Shown: positions 1 through 11,319 of the stretch, piece by piece
Layout: each line of letters begins with the position of its first letter
Position numbering within the stretch: position 1 is the stretch's first letter
From: DATLZB01 sp035574175
GTDB taxonomy: Bacteria > Pseudomonadota > Alphaproteobacteria > Rhizobiales > Hyphomicrobiaceae
Assembly: GCA_035574175.1 (NCBI GenBank)
Contig: DATLZB010000093.1
Coordinates: 1-29,659, forward strand
DNA: 29,659 nt
Reading direction: 5' to 3'
Program-made: the position numbers and the translations under genes
The notes under the pieces: generated by a model
The model's input: the letters and a program-made list of their open reading frames with translations, nothing else
Told to the model about the DNA's origin: nothing
The model's database searches: none

Positions 1-973
1 ACTCGCAAGAGCGCAGCTCGGGGCGGCGCTCGCCATGATGGGCGACAAGGAACGCGCCGAGCGCGCCTTCCGCTCCGCGTTCGGGGCGTTGCCTGCCCAG
101 GATACGAACCTGCGACTCGATTACGGCTCACGGTTGCGCGACGGCGCGGCGCTGGTCACCCTGGCGTCGGAGACCAACGTGGCGCGCAGCGAGGCGCCAC
201 AGCTCGCCTCGGTGGTCGCCAAGGCGTTTTCAGAGCGCAGCTACACGTCCACACAGGAGCAGGCGTGGATGCTGCTTGCGGCCAAGGCGCTGGCCGACGA
301 GGCCAAGCAGACGCGGGTCGGCATCGACGGCGCCGTGCGGCAGGGCGCCTACAATCGGCGGCTGACGGCAGGCGAGCTGACGGCCAAGCCGGTCGTCATC
401 AGCAACGAAGGCGAGGTTGCGGTCGATGCCGTCGTCTCGGTGATCGGCGCCGCACTGACGCCGGAGCCCGCCAGCGAACGGGGCTTCACGATCGAACGCG
501 CCTACTACACGCTCGACGGCCGCAAGGTGGAGCTCGCCAGCAGCGGCGGCGGACAGGGCCAGCTCAAACAGAACGACCGCCTTGTCGTCGTGCTCAAAGT
601 GGACGCCAAGGAGAAGGGTGGCCGCGTGCTGCTCGTCGACCGGCTTCCGGCGGGATTGGAAATCGAGAACCCGCGGCTCATCGACAGCGCCGATCTGAAG
701 AGCCTGTCATGGCTCGACACGGGCGTGCGGCCAGAACACAGCGAGTTCCGCGACGACCGCTTCGTCGCCGCCTTCAATTTCTTCGGCCGGAGCGGGCGGC
801 ACGGCGCCGACGAGGGCGCGGTGCCCGTTTCCTCAGCGACGGTTGCCTACATGGTGCGTGCGGTGACGCCCGGCAGCTATGTGCACCCGGCGGCGACGGT
901 GGAGGATATGTACAAGCCTGACCGCTTCGCTCGCACGGCGACCGGCCGGCTGGTGGTCACGCCCAAGGAGTAG
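1..973 (+). CDS. Bacterial alpha-2-macroglobulin family protein, C-terminal part (5' end outside window)
   Basis: The reading frame (codons starting at base 2) is open to the window edge and stops with TAG at 971-973, so this is the last ~323 codons of a much larger protein. Family knowledge: bacterial alpha-2-macroglobulins (YfhM type) are large periplasmic, usually lipid-anchored protease traps thought to protect the envelope together with PBP1C. Seen here: a helical alpha-solenoid stretch at the start (the thioester-domain end), then a beta-rich region, and a tail containing 'VAYMVRAVTPGSYVHPAA' and 'VEDMYKPDRFAR', typical of the final macroglobulin domain. The thioester motif and signal peptide, if present, lie upstream of the window. 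The stop is six bases from the pbpC start, which is the classic yfhM-pbpC pairing and strongly supports both calls. No frame damage is visible. An apparent ATG at base 35 is internal. Confidence 0.88.
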   Translation, partial: LARAQLGAALAMMGDKERAERAFRSAFGALPAQDTNLRLDYGSRLRDGAALVTLASETNVARSEAPQLASVVAKAFSERSYTSTQEQAWMLLAAKALADEAKQTRVGIDGAVRQGAYNRRLTAGELTAKPVVISNEGEVAVDAVVSVIGAALTPEPASERGFTIERAYYTLDGRKVELASSGGGQGQLKQNDRLVVVLKVDAKEKGGRVLLVDRLPAGLEIENPRLIDSADLKSLSWLDTGVRPEHSEFRDDRFVAAFNFFGRSGRHGADEGAVPVSSATVAYMVRAVTPGSYVHPAATVEDMYKPDRFARTATGRLVVTPKE

Positions 974-979
974 GACGCG

Positions 980-3085
980 GTGAGCCGACCGGCCCAAAGG
1001 GTTTGGCGGGTGCTGCTGCTGGCGGCCGCCACGGCGGCGGCAGCAACAGCCTCCATCGCGGCGGCGATCGGCGTTGCCATGTGGCAGATGGGACCGCCGC
1101 CGCTCGCCAATGCCGATCGGCTGTCGGCCATCGTGCTCGACCGGAACGGGCAGCTCTTGCGCGCCTTCACGACCGAGGAGGGCCGCTGGCGGCTGCCCGT
1201 GGAGCCGGCTGAGGTCGATCCGCGCTACATCGCCATGCTGCTGGCGTTCGAGGACCGGCGCTTCCGTTCGCACTTCGGCATCGATCCCATCGCCATGGGC
1301 CGGGCCATCCTGCAGTTCGTCACGCATGGCCGGGTAATCTCGGGCGGTTCGACGCTCACCATGCAGGTGGCGCGCCTGCTCGAAGGCGAGCACGACCGGA
1401 CGTTGATCGGCAAATTCAGGCAGATGGTACGCGCGTTGCAGCTCGAGGCGCGCTTTTCCAAGGACGACATCCTGCGCCTCTATCTCACGCTGGCTCCCTT
1501 CGGCGGAAACCTGGAAGGGGTGAGAGCGGCCTCGCTTGCCTATTTCGGCAAGGAGCCGCGGCGCCTCTCGATCGGGGAGGCGGCGCTGCTCGTTGCGCTG
1601 CCGCAATCGCCTGAGGCGCGCCGCCCGGATCGCGCGCCGGCAGCGGCCCGGCGGGCGCGCGACAGGGCGCTGGCACGCCTCGTCGAGGCCCAAGTCATAA
1701 CGGCGAGCGAAGCCGATCGGGCGATGCAGGAGGCGGTGCCGAATGTTCGCAGCGAGTTTCCCAAGCTCGCTCCGCACCTTTCCGAATCACGGCTTAAGCA
1801 GGCGCCGAACGAGAGGATTCACCGGGTGACGCTCGACCGCGAGATGCAGGCGAGCCTCGAGGCGTTGGCGCGGAGCCACGCGCGCGCCTTGGGCGAGCGG
1901 CTCTCGGCCGCCATCCTGGCCGTTGATCACCACACGGGCGAGGTACTGGCACACGTCGGCTCTTCCGACTACTTCGACGAGGCGCGGCTCGGCGCCATCG
2001 ACATGACAGGCGCAGTGCGCTCGCCGGGATCGACGCTCAAACCCCTCATCTACGGCCTCGCCTTCGAGGCAGGCTTGGCGCATCCGGAGACGCTGATCGA
2101 GGACCGGCCGGTGCGGTTCGGCTCGTACGCGCCTAAGAATTTCGACGAGGATTTCCACGGTACGGTCACTCTCCGCCACGCACTGCAACAGTCGCTCAAT
2201 GTCCCGGCGGTGAAGCTGTTGCACGCCGTGGGGCCGAGCCGGCTTGTCGGACACATGCGCAGGATCGGGCTCTCGCCCGTAATCGGCGGCGAGGGAGAGC
2301 CGACGCTTGCCATCGCGCTCGGCGGCATCGGGCTGACGCTCACCGACCTCGCCCAGCTCTATGCGGCGCTGGCGCGCGGCGGCGAGGCAGTGAGCCTGAT
2401 GAACGGCATCGCGGCAGCGACCGCGCCGCGAGGCGTGGACGCAGGCCGGACACGACTTCTGCTGTCGCCGGTCGCCGCCTGGTACGTAACCGACATTCTC
2501 AAGGATTCACCGCCGCCCGAGAGCGCCTTCGGCGGGCGCATCGCCTACAAGACCGGCACGTCCTACGGCTACCGCGACGCATGGGCCGTGGGCTACGACG
2601 GACGGTACACGGTGGCAGTATGGGTGGGCCGCGCGGATGGCGCGTCCACGCCCGGCCTCAGCGGCCGCACGGCAGCCGCCCCGCTGCTGTTCGATGCGTT
2701 CCAGCGCCTGTCGCCGCTGCGCGCCAGCCTGCCGCGGGCTCCAGAGGGCGCGATCGCGGCGACGGGGGCAGGCCTGCCGCCGCCGCTTAAGCGATTCGAC
2801 CGGCCCGCCGAGGAGGCCGCAAACGGGCCGTTCCTCGACCCGCCGGTGGCAATCGCTTTTCCCCTCGACCGGTCGGAGGTGGAGGTCAGCGGCGGAGAGA
2901 TGCCGTTGGTTCTCAGGGCCGAGGGGGGCGCGCTGCCGCTCACCTGGATGGCCGACGGCAGGCCGATCGCGGTCGAGGGCGACGCGCGGCAGGTGCTGTG
3001 GCAGCCGGACGGACGTGGGTTCGTGCGACTGTCGGTGATCGATGCCAAGGGACGCACCGACCGCGTGACGGTGCGGCTGAGGTAG
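980..3085 (+). CDS. pbpC: Penicillin-binding protein 1C (bifunctional transglycosylase/transpeptidase)
   Basis: A 701-residue class A-type PBP. It polymerises lipid II glycan (GT51) and carries a transpeptidase fold on the periplasmic side of the inner membrane. Visible in order: an N-terminal membrane anchor (~9-36); a GT51 domain with E91-D-R and 'GGSTLTMQ' (122-129); a transpeptidase domain with S351-T-L-K354, S405-L-N407 and K524-T-G-T527; and a C-terminal beta-rich segment (~610-701) matching the PBP1C-specific C-terminal domain. All catalytic motifs look intact. The GTG start at 980 is chosen because AAGGAG at 965-970 sits nine bases upstream and homologues begin at a similar distance from the TM segment. 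It lies six bases after the alpha-2-macroglobulin stop, so it is almost certainly co-transcribed with it. Family knowledge: E. coli PBP1C is nonessential and may act in envelope repair with the macroglobulin. Confidence 0.95.
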   Translation: MSRPAQRVWRVLLLAAATAAAATASIAAAIGVAMWQMGPPPLANADRLSAIVLDRNGQLLRAFTTEEGRWRLPVEPAEVDPRYIAMLLAFEDRRFRSHFGIDPIAMGRAILQFVTHGRVISGGSTLTMQVARLLEGEHDRTLIGKFRQMVRALQLEARFSKDDILRLYLTLAPFGGNLEGVRAASLAYFGKEPRRLSIGEAALLVALPQSPEARRPDRAPAAARRARDRALARLVEAQVITASEADRAMQEAVPNVRSEFPKLAPHLSESRLKQAPNERIHRVTLDREMQASLEALARSHARALGERLSAAILAVDHHTGEVLAHVGSSDYFDEARLGAIDMTGAVRSPGSTLKPLIYGLAFEAGLAHPETLIEDRPVRFGSYAPKNFDEDFHGTVTLRHALQQSLNVPAVKLLHAVGPSRLVGHMRRIGLSPVIGGEGEPTLAIALGGIGLTLTDLAQLYAALARGGEAVSLMNGIAAATAPRGVDAGRTRLLLSPVAAWYVTDILKDSPPPESAFGGRIAYKTGTSYGYRDAWAVGYDGRYTVAVWVGRADGASTPGLSGRTAAAPLLFDAFQRLSPLRASLPRAPEGAIAATGAGLPPPLKRFDRPAEEAANGPFLDPPVAIAFPLDRSEVEVSGGEMPLVLRAEGGALPLTWMADGRPIAVEGDARQVLWQPDGRGFVRLSVIDAKGRTDRVTVRLR

Positions 3086-3206
3086 CCCCAGGGCGCTCCC
3101 ACGTCTGCGACATCGCGATCCATGGGAGGCGAACGTGTCTCGCTGATCCGCAGCCCGCTCCTCGACTATGCTCGCAGCGGCAGACAGGGGCGAGGGGGCT
3201 ACAGGC

Positions 3207-4154
3207 ATGTCCGATCAAATCGCCGTGCTGCGCCTCATGGGCGCCCTGCAGGCGCGCGCGTGGTCGTTCGATGGGATCGCTCGGGTGGCGGCCGGTGCGG
3301 CTTTGCTCGCCTTCTCCTGGTCGGCGATCGCCCCCGAGGGCGTATTCATGAGCGACGTCGGCGGCCAACGCGAGGCGGAAGGCGAAAGCCTCGGGAGGGC
3401 GGCGACGCTGGGCGGACGCGAGGTGCAGGTCGGCGCCTATGGCGGCGTCTCCTACACGCATCCGAGCACGGTCAGCGTCGAGAACCCGGGAAAAACCGAT
3501 CTCAGGATCGATGGCGTCAATTGGATCGGCCGGCCCTTCAAGTCGCCCATCTACTATGGGCTACGCATCCTGGCCTGGGGACCGCTCGGGCGACTGGGCG
3601 GCATGGTCGATTTCACCCACGCCAAGGCGATCTCGGTGCCGTCGCAGGAGGCGACGTTCACGGGGATGCGGAACGGGCAGCCGGTGCCGCCGAAGGCCCG
3701 TGTCGGAGACGTGTTCCGGCACCTCGAGTTCAGCCACGGCCACAACCTGCTGACACTCAACGCGCTGGTGCGGCTCGGAACCTTTCTCGGTCGGGTGCGA
3801 CCCTACGCCGGGGTGGGCGGAGGCGTGGCGATCCCGCACACGGAGGTCGGCTTCGCAGGGGAGAGAGAGCGCACCTACGAATATCAGTACGCCGGTCTTG
3901 CCTGGCAGGCCCTCGCCGGCATCGAAGTGCGACTCGGGCGGGCGTCGATCTTCTTTGAGTACAAGTTTACGTTTGCGCCCTACGCGGTGCCGCTGTCGCT
4001 GACCCACACCGGCGGCTTGCTGGTGGGCGATCTGTGGCGACAGCTCCAAGCGTGGCTGTCGGGTCGGGCGCCGCCGGGGGGGACGCTCAGGACCACGTTG
4101 GTGACGCAGCACGCGGTCTCGGGCGTGCTCGTCCGCGTCGCCGGTCCGCAGTGA
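3207..4154 (+). CDS. Outer-membrane beta-barrel protein, possible LpxQ-like lipid A oxidase
   Basis: A 315-residue protein. The N-terminus has a hydrophobic stretch (~21-41) consistent with an export signal after an unusually long N-region. The rest alternates polar and aromatic/hydrophobic residues as in an outer-membrane barrel. Segments such as 'SPIYYGLRILAW', 'VDFTHAK', 'FSHGHNLLTLNALVR', 'YAGVGGGVAIPHTEV' and 'TYEYQYAGLAWQ' resemble what I remember of Rhizobium LpxQ, the outer-membrane enzyme that oxidises the proximal glucosamine of lipid A to 2-aminogluconate. LpxQ is nearer 220-230 residues, so this copy is long; the extra is an N-terminal extension and a loop between barrel strands (~145-165). 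The start at 3207 has a purine-rich GAGGGGG eight bases upstream; an in-frame ATG at 3168 has none. It follows pbpC by 121 bases and ends 27 bases from a convergent gene. A generic barrel with no lipid A role is the main alternative. Confidence 0.6.
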   Translation: MSDQIAVLRLMGALQARAWSFDGIARVAAGAALLAFSWSAIAPEGVFMSDVGGQREAEGESLGRAATLGGREVQVGAYGGVSYTHPSTVSVENPGKTDLRIDGVNWIGRPFKSPIYYGLRILAWGPLGRLGGMVDFTHAKAISVPSQEATFTGMRNGQPVPPKARVGDVFRHLEFSHGHNLLTLNALVRLGTFLGRVRPYAGVGGGVAIPHTEVGFAGERERTYEYQYAGLAWQALAGIEVRLGRASIFFEYKFTFAPYAVPLSLTHTGGLLVGDLWRQLQAWLSGRAPPGGTLRTTLVTQHAVSGVLVRVAGPQ

Positions 4155-4181
4155 TGTGCGGGTCAACGCTGATCGAATGGA

Positions 4182-6695
4182 TCAGAAGCGCCGCAGCAGC
4201 CGCTCGATGTAGTCAAGTTCGAGCAGCGGGCGGGTCTGATCGCCGAGACGGCGGCGCAGCTCCTCAAGAATTTCGCGGGCACGCTGCATGTCGATCTCGT
4301 CGGGCACCTTCACGGTGGTGCCGAGGTCGGGGCCCTGCGAGCGTTGCGGGCGACCCAACGGGTCGCGCGGCGCATCGGCGGCGGGGCCCTGGCCGTAGCG
4401 GGAGGGCATCTGGCGCAACATCTGCTCGGCCATCTGCTGGGCGCCCTGGCGCAGCTGGTCGAGGGCGCGCCCTTGCTCGCGCGTGGCCGTCTCAAGATCG
4501 CCCTGCTCGAGGGCCCGGCGGGCGTTGTCCATGGCCTCGCCGGCGTCGCGTAGGTTTTCCGACGGCGGCTGGCCAAACTGCTGAAGGCCGCGTTGCAGGC
4601 GGCCAAGCTGATCGCGGAGCTGGCCCTGCCGCTCGCCGAGCTCGCCTGGTGAATGGCGGCGGCCCTGGCCCTGACCCTGCTCGCCTTGACCCTGCTCGCC
4701 CTCCTGGCGCTGGGCACCGTAGGTGTCGTCCATCAGCCGCTGCTGGCGGCCAATCAGCTCGCCGAACTCGTTCAGCATCTGCATCATCTGCTGGCCCTGG
4801 CCGGGCTGGCCACGGGCGAAGCGGCCCGACTGTAGCTGTTCCAGCAGGTTGCGGAGCTGATTGAGCATGTCTTGCGCCATCTCGCGCGAACCCTGCCGGG
4901 CCATGTTCTCAAGATCGTTGAGCAGGCGATCAAGGTCCTCCGGCCGCAGCACCTGCATGTCCTGACTGAGGCCCTCAGGCAATTCCTGGGCCTGCTCGGC
5001 AAGCTGCTGCATGAACTCGGCCAGCGCCTGTCGCAGCTCCTGCATCAGCCGCCGGATCTCCTCGTCGGAAGCCCCTTCCTGCAGGGCGCGTGAAAGCTGA
5101 TCCTGGATGTCACGCAGGCGCCGCTCGGCGTCGCTCAGGCCGCGCCCGTCCTCGATCCGCAGCGCGATGTGCCATAGCTGATCGGAGGCGCTCTTGAGGC
5201 CGGCGCGGGTCTTGTCCCGCAACAGGCGGTGATAGACCGAACGCAAGCCCAAGTACACGTTGCGGTCGCGGATAAACGTTTCAGGCTCGAGGGTGAGCGC
5301 ATCGATGGCGCGGGCGACGCGCAGCCGATAACGCGAGTCCTCGGCGAGCTTGCGCCGTTGCTCAATCACCGCCCTGGCCAGTGGCTTGTAAAAGTGGCGC
5401 TCGGCTACCTTCATCTCGATCGGCTCGGTGCGGCCGATGTTGCCGGCATGGTCCCTGGCAATCAGCATCATGCGCACCTTGAGGCCGGACCAGGGGTGGG
5501 AGGCAAGTTCGTGCTGGCTCGTCGTCTCGGCATCCTTGGCATTGTTGCGCGGCAGACGAAGACCGAGCGCAGGCGGACGCTCATAAGGCAGTCGCGGACC
5601 CTTGAGCTCGGCGCGTGCCCAAGCGGTACGGGGATTGTCTGGATCGGGGGGCAGGCGTTCGAAGCGCACTTCGGCAGCGGCGACGCCGTAGTCGTCTTCC
5701 ACCTTGTAGGTGAGTTTCATGGTGCCACGGCGCGACGTTTCCGGCTCCTTGGTCAAAGTGATCTTCGGGGGTCGGTCTGGAATGACGTTAAAGGTCCAAC
5801 GAACGAGCTCGCTGCCGTTGCCCAGAATGCGGACCGGGCCCGACTGCTTGAGCGTGACGCGAACCTCCGAAACCTCGCTTGCCGCCACGGCGGCACCGGC
5901 AGGGAGCGGTTCGACCTGACCTTGCTCGGGGCGCAAATCCGCCGAAAGCGTCGCCGCGTTTGCACCGCTCGAGCGGACAATCAAGATGCTGTTGGCCGGA
6001 ACATCGATGGGTTCGGCGGCCACCGCTGGCGCGAAAGCCCGGTGTGAACCGTCGGCCAGTAAGATCGGCGGCTTTGCCGTGTAAGCTGGCGGCGTCACCC
6101 AGGCATCGATGCGGGCCTCGCTCAACAGCACGCCCGAGCCAAATCGGAACGCGCCCATGAGGCGGTCGCGGGCAGCGTCTCCGGCAAGGATCAGCAGCAA
6201 GGTGATCGACAGCAAAAGCAGGGCGCGCATGGCGAGCGGATCGTGCCGGTCGGTGCGCGGCTCGGGGGTGCCGACCCTGAGGCGCGCGACCAGGTCTGAG
6301 AGCCGCCTCCTGTGTGCGGCCCAGATGGCCCGGGTGGAGGGGTCGTCGCTTCCGAGCGTGATGGTGTCCTCGTACGTGGTAGCCGGCCGATGCGGGAGAC
6401 CAGAGCGTCGCTCGATGCGGCGCACGGCGGCTTCGCGGGAGGGCCAAGGCACGCGCGCGGCATAGATCAGTGTGGCAAGGAGAGCGAGCCCGAACAGGGC
6501 GAGCACAAGTTGGTGGGTCTTAACGCTCAGATGGGGCCAAACGTCGGCCAGCGAAACGAGCAGGAAGAGACCGACGACGGCGATGGCGAGCCACAGCCGC
6601 GGCCACAGCCGCTCGAAGAAAAGCGCAACGCGGCTCAGCCGCACCTTGCGCTCGAAGGTGCGGCCAGGCACGGATGATTCGTTCCTTACGTCCAT
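4182..6695 (-). CDS. DUF4175 / TIGR02302 family membrane protein
   Basis: An 837-residue protein of unknown function, conserved in Alphaproteobacteria. Visible: two closely spaced TM helices (~33-50 and ~61-80), a short cytoplasmic loop, a third TM (~157-172), a periplasmic beta-rich region (~180-420; for example 'TYKVEDDYGVAAAEVRFE'), then a long helical part (~430-800) rich in Gln, Glu, Leu and Arg with a Gly-Gln low-complexity stretch ('EGEQGQGEQGQGQG'). The end, 'LLELDYIERLLRRF', is the conserved terminus I associate with TIGR02302. Length fits the family. The tail is expected to form coiled coils. The gene is convergent with the LpxQ-like gene and divergent from the DUF1194 gene. The ATG at 6695 leaves only a few bases after a TAGTAT hexamer on the same strand. 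Cell-envelope context suggests a periplasmic scaffold role, but that is inference. Confidence 0.85.
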   Translation of the reverse strand: MDVRNESSVPGRTFERKVRLSRVALFFERLWPRLWLAIAVVGLFLLVSLADVWPHLSVKTHQLVLALFGLALLATLIYAARVPWPSREAAVRRIERRSGLPHRPATTYEDTITLGSDDPSTRAIWAAHRRRLSDLVARLRVGTPEPRTDRHDPLAMRALLLLSITLLLILAGDAARDRLMGAFRFGSGVLLSEARIDAWVTPPAYTAKPPILLADGSHRAFAPAVAAEPIDVPANSILIVRSSGANAATLSADLRPEQGQVEPLPAGAAVAASEVSEVRVTLKQSGPVRILGNGSELVRWTFNVIPDRPPKITLTKEPETSRRGTMKLTYKVEDDYGVAAAEVRFERLPPDPDNPRTAWARAELKGPRLPYERPPALGLRLPRNNAKDAETTSQHELASHPWSGLKVRMMLIARDHAGNIGRTEPIEMKVAERHFYKPLARAVIEQRRKLAEDSRYRLRVARAIDALTLEPETFIRDRNVYLGLRSVYHRLLRDKTRAGLKSASDQLWHIALRIEDGRGLSDAERRLRDIQDQLSRALQEGASDEEIRRLMQELRQALAEFMQQLAEQAQELPEGLSQDMQVLRPEDLDRLLNDLENMARQGSREMAQDMLNQLRNLLEQLQSGRFARGQPGQGQQMMQMLNEFGELIGRQQRLMDDTYGAQRQEGEQGQGEQGQGQGRRHSPGELGERQGQLRDQLGRLQRGLQQFGQPPSENLRDAGEAMDNARRALEQGDLETATREQGRALDQLRQGAQQMAEQMLRQMPSRYGQGPAADAPRDPLGRPQRSQGPDLGTTVKVPDEIDMQRAREILEELRRRLGDQTRPLLELDYIERLLRRF
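4672..4701. repeat. Tandem 15-base repeat inside the DUF4175 gene
   Basis: Two nearly identical head-to-tail 15-base units (TGACCCTGCTCGCCT at 4672-4686, and again from 4687 with a divergent last base). On the coding (minus) strand they encode repeated Gly-Glu-Gln-Gly-Gln units of the low-complexity linker. The 15-base period keeps the frame, so unit number could vary between strains without breaking the gene. Confidence 0.7.
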
Positions 6696-6704
6696 CGCAC
6701 CTGC

Positions 6705-6710
6705 ATACTA
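6705..6710 (-). promoter_or_regulatory. Possible extended -10 element for the DUF4175 gene
   Basis: On the minus strand TGC-TAGTAT lies immediately upstream of the DUF4175 start, with a poor -35-like TTGCGG 19 bases further up. If used, transcription would begin only two to four bases before the ATG at 6695, giving an almost leaderless message. The hexamer matches the consensus at four of six positions plus the TG extension; no experimental support is visible. Confidence 0.25.
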
Positions 6711-6866
6711 GCACGTCCTTCCTGTTGCACCGCAAAGGAATTAACATCAGCCCTTCACGTTTGGTTGCGCAAACTCTTGCGGCACTTGCGGCAGGTTGGC
6801 GCTCGCAGACCCGGCGCTGGCGGGTGCATCCCTCCTCGGTAGCGCTCGGCTCCATCGGAGGCGTGC

Positions 6867-7592
6867 ATGAACGACTTGCTCAGGCTAGGTCTTGCCGCTC
6901 TTGCCCTGGCGCTGCCTTGCTTTCCGCAAGCGTCGGTGGCGCTCGAAGAAGTCGATCTCGAGCTGGTGCTGCTTGCGGATTCCTCGGGGTCCATCGATGC
7001 GGAGGAGTTGCAGCTCCAGCGCGAAGGCTACGCTGCGGCCTTCCAGCATCCCCAGGTCCTCGGCGCGATCGGGAGGGGCGCGCGCGGGCGCATCGCCGTC
7101 ACCTATGTCGAGTGGGCGGATGCAGCCCATCAGAGCGTGTTGGTACCATGGATGGTCATTGATGGTGCGCAAAGTGCGGCGCGGTTCGCCGAGGCCCTCA
7201 AAGGCCACCCGCGGCTGGCCTGGGGCAGCAACGCCATCGGCGCGGCGATCGCCAAGGCGCAGCAGCTCATCGAAGGCAATGCGTTCGAGGGCGATCGCAA
7301 GGTGATCGACTTTTCCGGCGACAGCGCCAACAACTGGCACGGCATCTCGATCGCGGCGGCCCGCGCAGCGGCGCTTTCCGCGGGCATGGTCATCAACGGG
7401 CTCGCCATCACCTGCCGGGAACGCGGCTGCAGTGGCCGGCCACGTTACTATGATCTGGAGGATGCCTTCGCGCGGACCATCATCGGCGGTCCGGGAAGCT
7501 TCGTCCTCACCGCCGACGGCAAGACCAGCTTTGAAGAGGCGGTTAGGCGCAAGCTCGTGCTCGAGATCGCCGCGTTGCCGGGGAACAAATAG
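6867..7592 (+). CDS. DUF1194 domain protein (VWA-like, secreted)
   Basis: A 241-residue protein with a clear signal peptide (~1-25, 'ALALALPCFPQASVA' before the predicted cut). The mature part begins with 'LELVLLADSSGSID', a MIDAS-type metal-binding D38-S-S40-G-S42 loop as in von Willebrand A folds, and continues with 'GRIAVTYVEWA', 'SNAIGAAIAKAQQLI' and 'RKVIDFSGDSANN', a pattern I recognise as DUF1194, common in Hyphomicrobiales and Rhodobacterales. Function is unknown; a periplasmic adhesive or binding protein is plausible. Two cysteines (in 'CRERGC') could form a disulfide. The start is supported by GGAGG at 6857-6861, five bases before the ATG. It is divergent from DUF4175 and followed after 117 bases by a TPR gene on the same strand. 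Codon use matches its neighbours. Confidence 0.85.
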   Translation: MNDLLRLGLAALALALPCFPQASVALEEVDLELVLLADSSGSIDAEELQLQREGYAAAFQHPQVLGAIGRGARGRIAVTYVEWADAAHQSVLVPWMVIDGAQSAARFAEALKGHPRLAWGSNAIGAAIAKAQQLIEGNAFEGDRKVIDFSGDSANNWHGISIAAARAAALSAGMVINGLAITCRERGCSGRPRYYDLEDAFARTIIGGPGSFVLTADGKTSFEEAVRRKLVLEIAALPGNK

Positions 7593-7709
7593 CGACAGCT
7601 CCACCCTTTGCCGTCATATTGCTTCCGCGGGACAGCGCTAAACTGGTATCACCAAAGGGCTGCGGTTGGGCGCTCGAGCACGGCGCCCCATTTTGCGAGG
7701 ACCGATGCG

Positions 7710-8354
7710 ATGCAGTTGCTGCTCGTCTTGCTGCTGTCCGTGATGGGGGCCAGCGTCGCTCTCGCCAATGAGAGCTACGATTGCTTCAGTCGCAACAACG
7801 ACCGGCGCATCGACGCCTGTTCGCGCCTGATCGAAACGCCAGGGCTGCCCACCGACATGCTCAGCTCGGCATATGCCATGCGGGCGCTAGCCTATTCTTT
7901 GCGCGGCCAGTACGAGATCGCCATCCGCGACTACGACAAGGCCATCGAGCTCGTTCCCAACTACCCGATGGCGCTCAACAACCGAGCCTGGGCCTACTTC
8001 CGGTGGGGCAAGCCGACGCAGGGTTTGCCGGACGTGGAAAAGTCGCTGGCACTCGATCCGACGAGCGAACATGCCTACGACACGCGCGCACACATCCGCC
8101 AATGGCTCGGCAACACCGAGGCGGCGATCGCCGACTACGAGGCGGCCATGCGCATCGGTGGCCGCGTCATGATCAAGACCTACCAATGCGGACTGCAAGC
8201 CCAGCGGCTCTATCACGGGCCGATCGACGGGCGCTATTCGCGGGCGCTGGGCAGCGCCATGATCGCGTGCGTGGAGCGGGGCCCGGAGTGCGATCCCCTG
8301 CCCCAAGGCGAGGCGCTGCCGCCCGACGAGGAGTGCTACGTGGCGAGCTCGTGA
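7710..8354 (+). CDS. Secreted TPR protein with a peptidoglycan-binding-like tail
   Basis: A 214-residue protein. The start at 7710 follows GCGAGGA by eight bases and begins a good signal peptide (1-19, cut after 'SVALA'); an upstream extension of the frame to 7608 would bury it. Residues ~52-150 form about three TPR units, for example 'AYSLRGQYEIAIRDYDKAIE' and 'NRAWAYFRWGKPTQGLPDVE'. Residues ~158-190 ('LQAQRLYHGPIDGRYSRAL') resemble a single peptidoglycan-binding repeat, in which 'Y.GPIDG.Y' is typical. Cysteines at 25, 37, 160, 187, 194 and 209 suggest disulfides in the periplasm. The exact role is unknown. It could be co-transcribed with the DUF1194 gene, although the 117-base gap may hold its own promoter. 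It ends ten bases from the convergent secA end. Confidence 0.8.
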   Translation: MQLLLVLLLSVMGASVALANESYDCFSRNNDRRIDACSRLIETPGLPTDMLSSAYAMRALAYSLRGQYEIAIRDYDKAIELVPNYPMALNNRAWAYFRWGKPTQGLPDVEKSLALDPTSEHAYDTRAHIRQWLGNTEAAIADYEAAMRIGGRVMIKTYQCGLQAQRLYHGPIDGRYSRALGSAMIACVERGPECDPLPQGEALPPDEECYVASS

Positions 8355-8364
8355 GGTAGACGCC

Positions 8365-11310
<2,946 letters not shown>

Positions 11311-11319
11311 CTGCCGCAT

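Noticed and set aside
5229..6047. 272-codon plus-strand frame opposite the DUF4175 gene
   Set aside because: Antisense shadow with no ribosome site and no family resemblance.
7604..7659. Inverted repeat CCCTTTG / CAAAGGG in the DUF1194-TPR gap
   Set aside because: Arms are only seven bases with a 42-base loop and no T tract; expected by chance.
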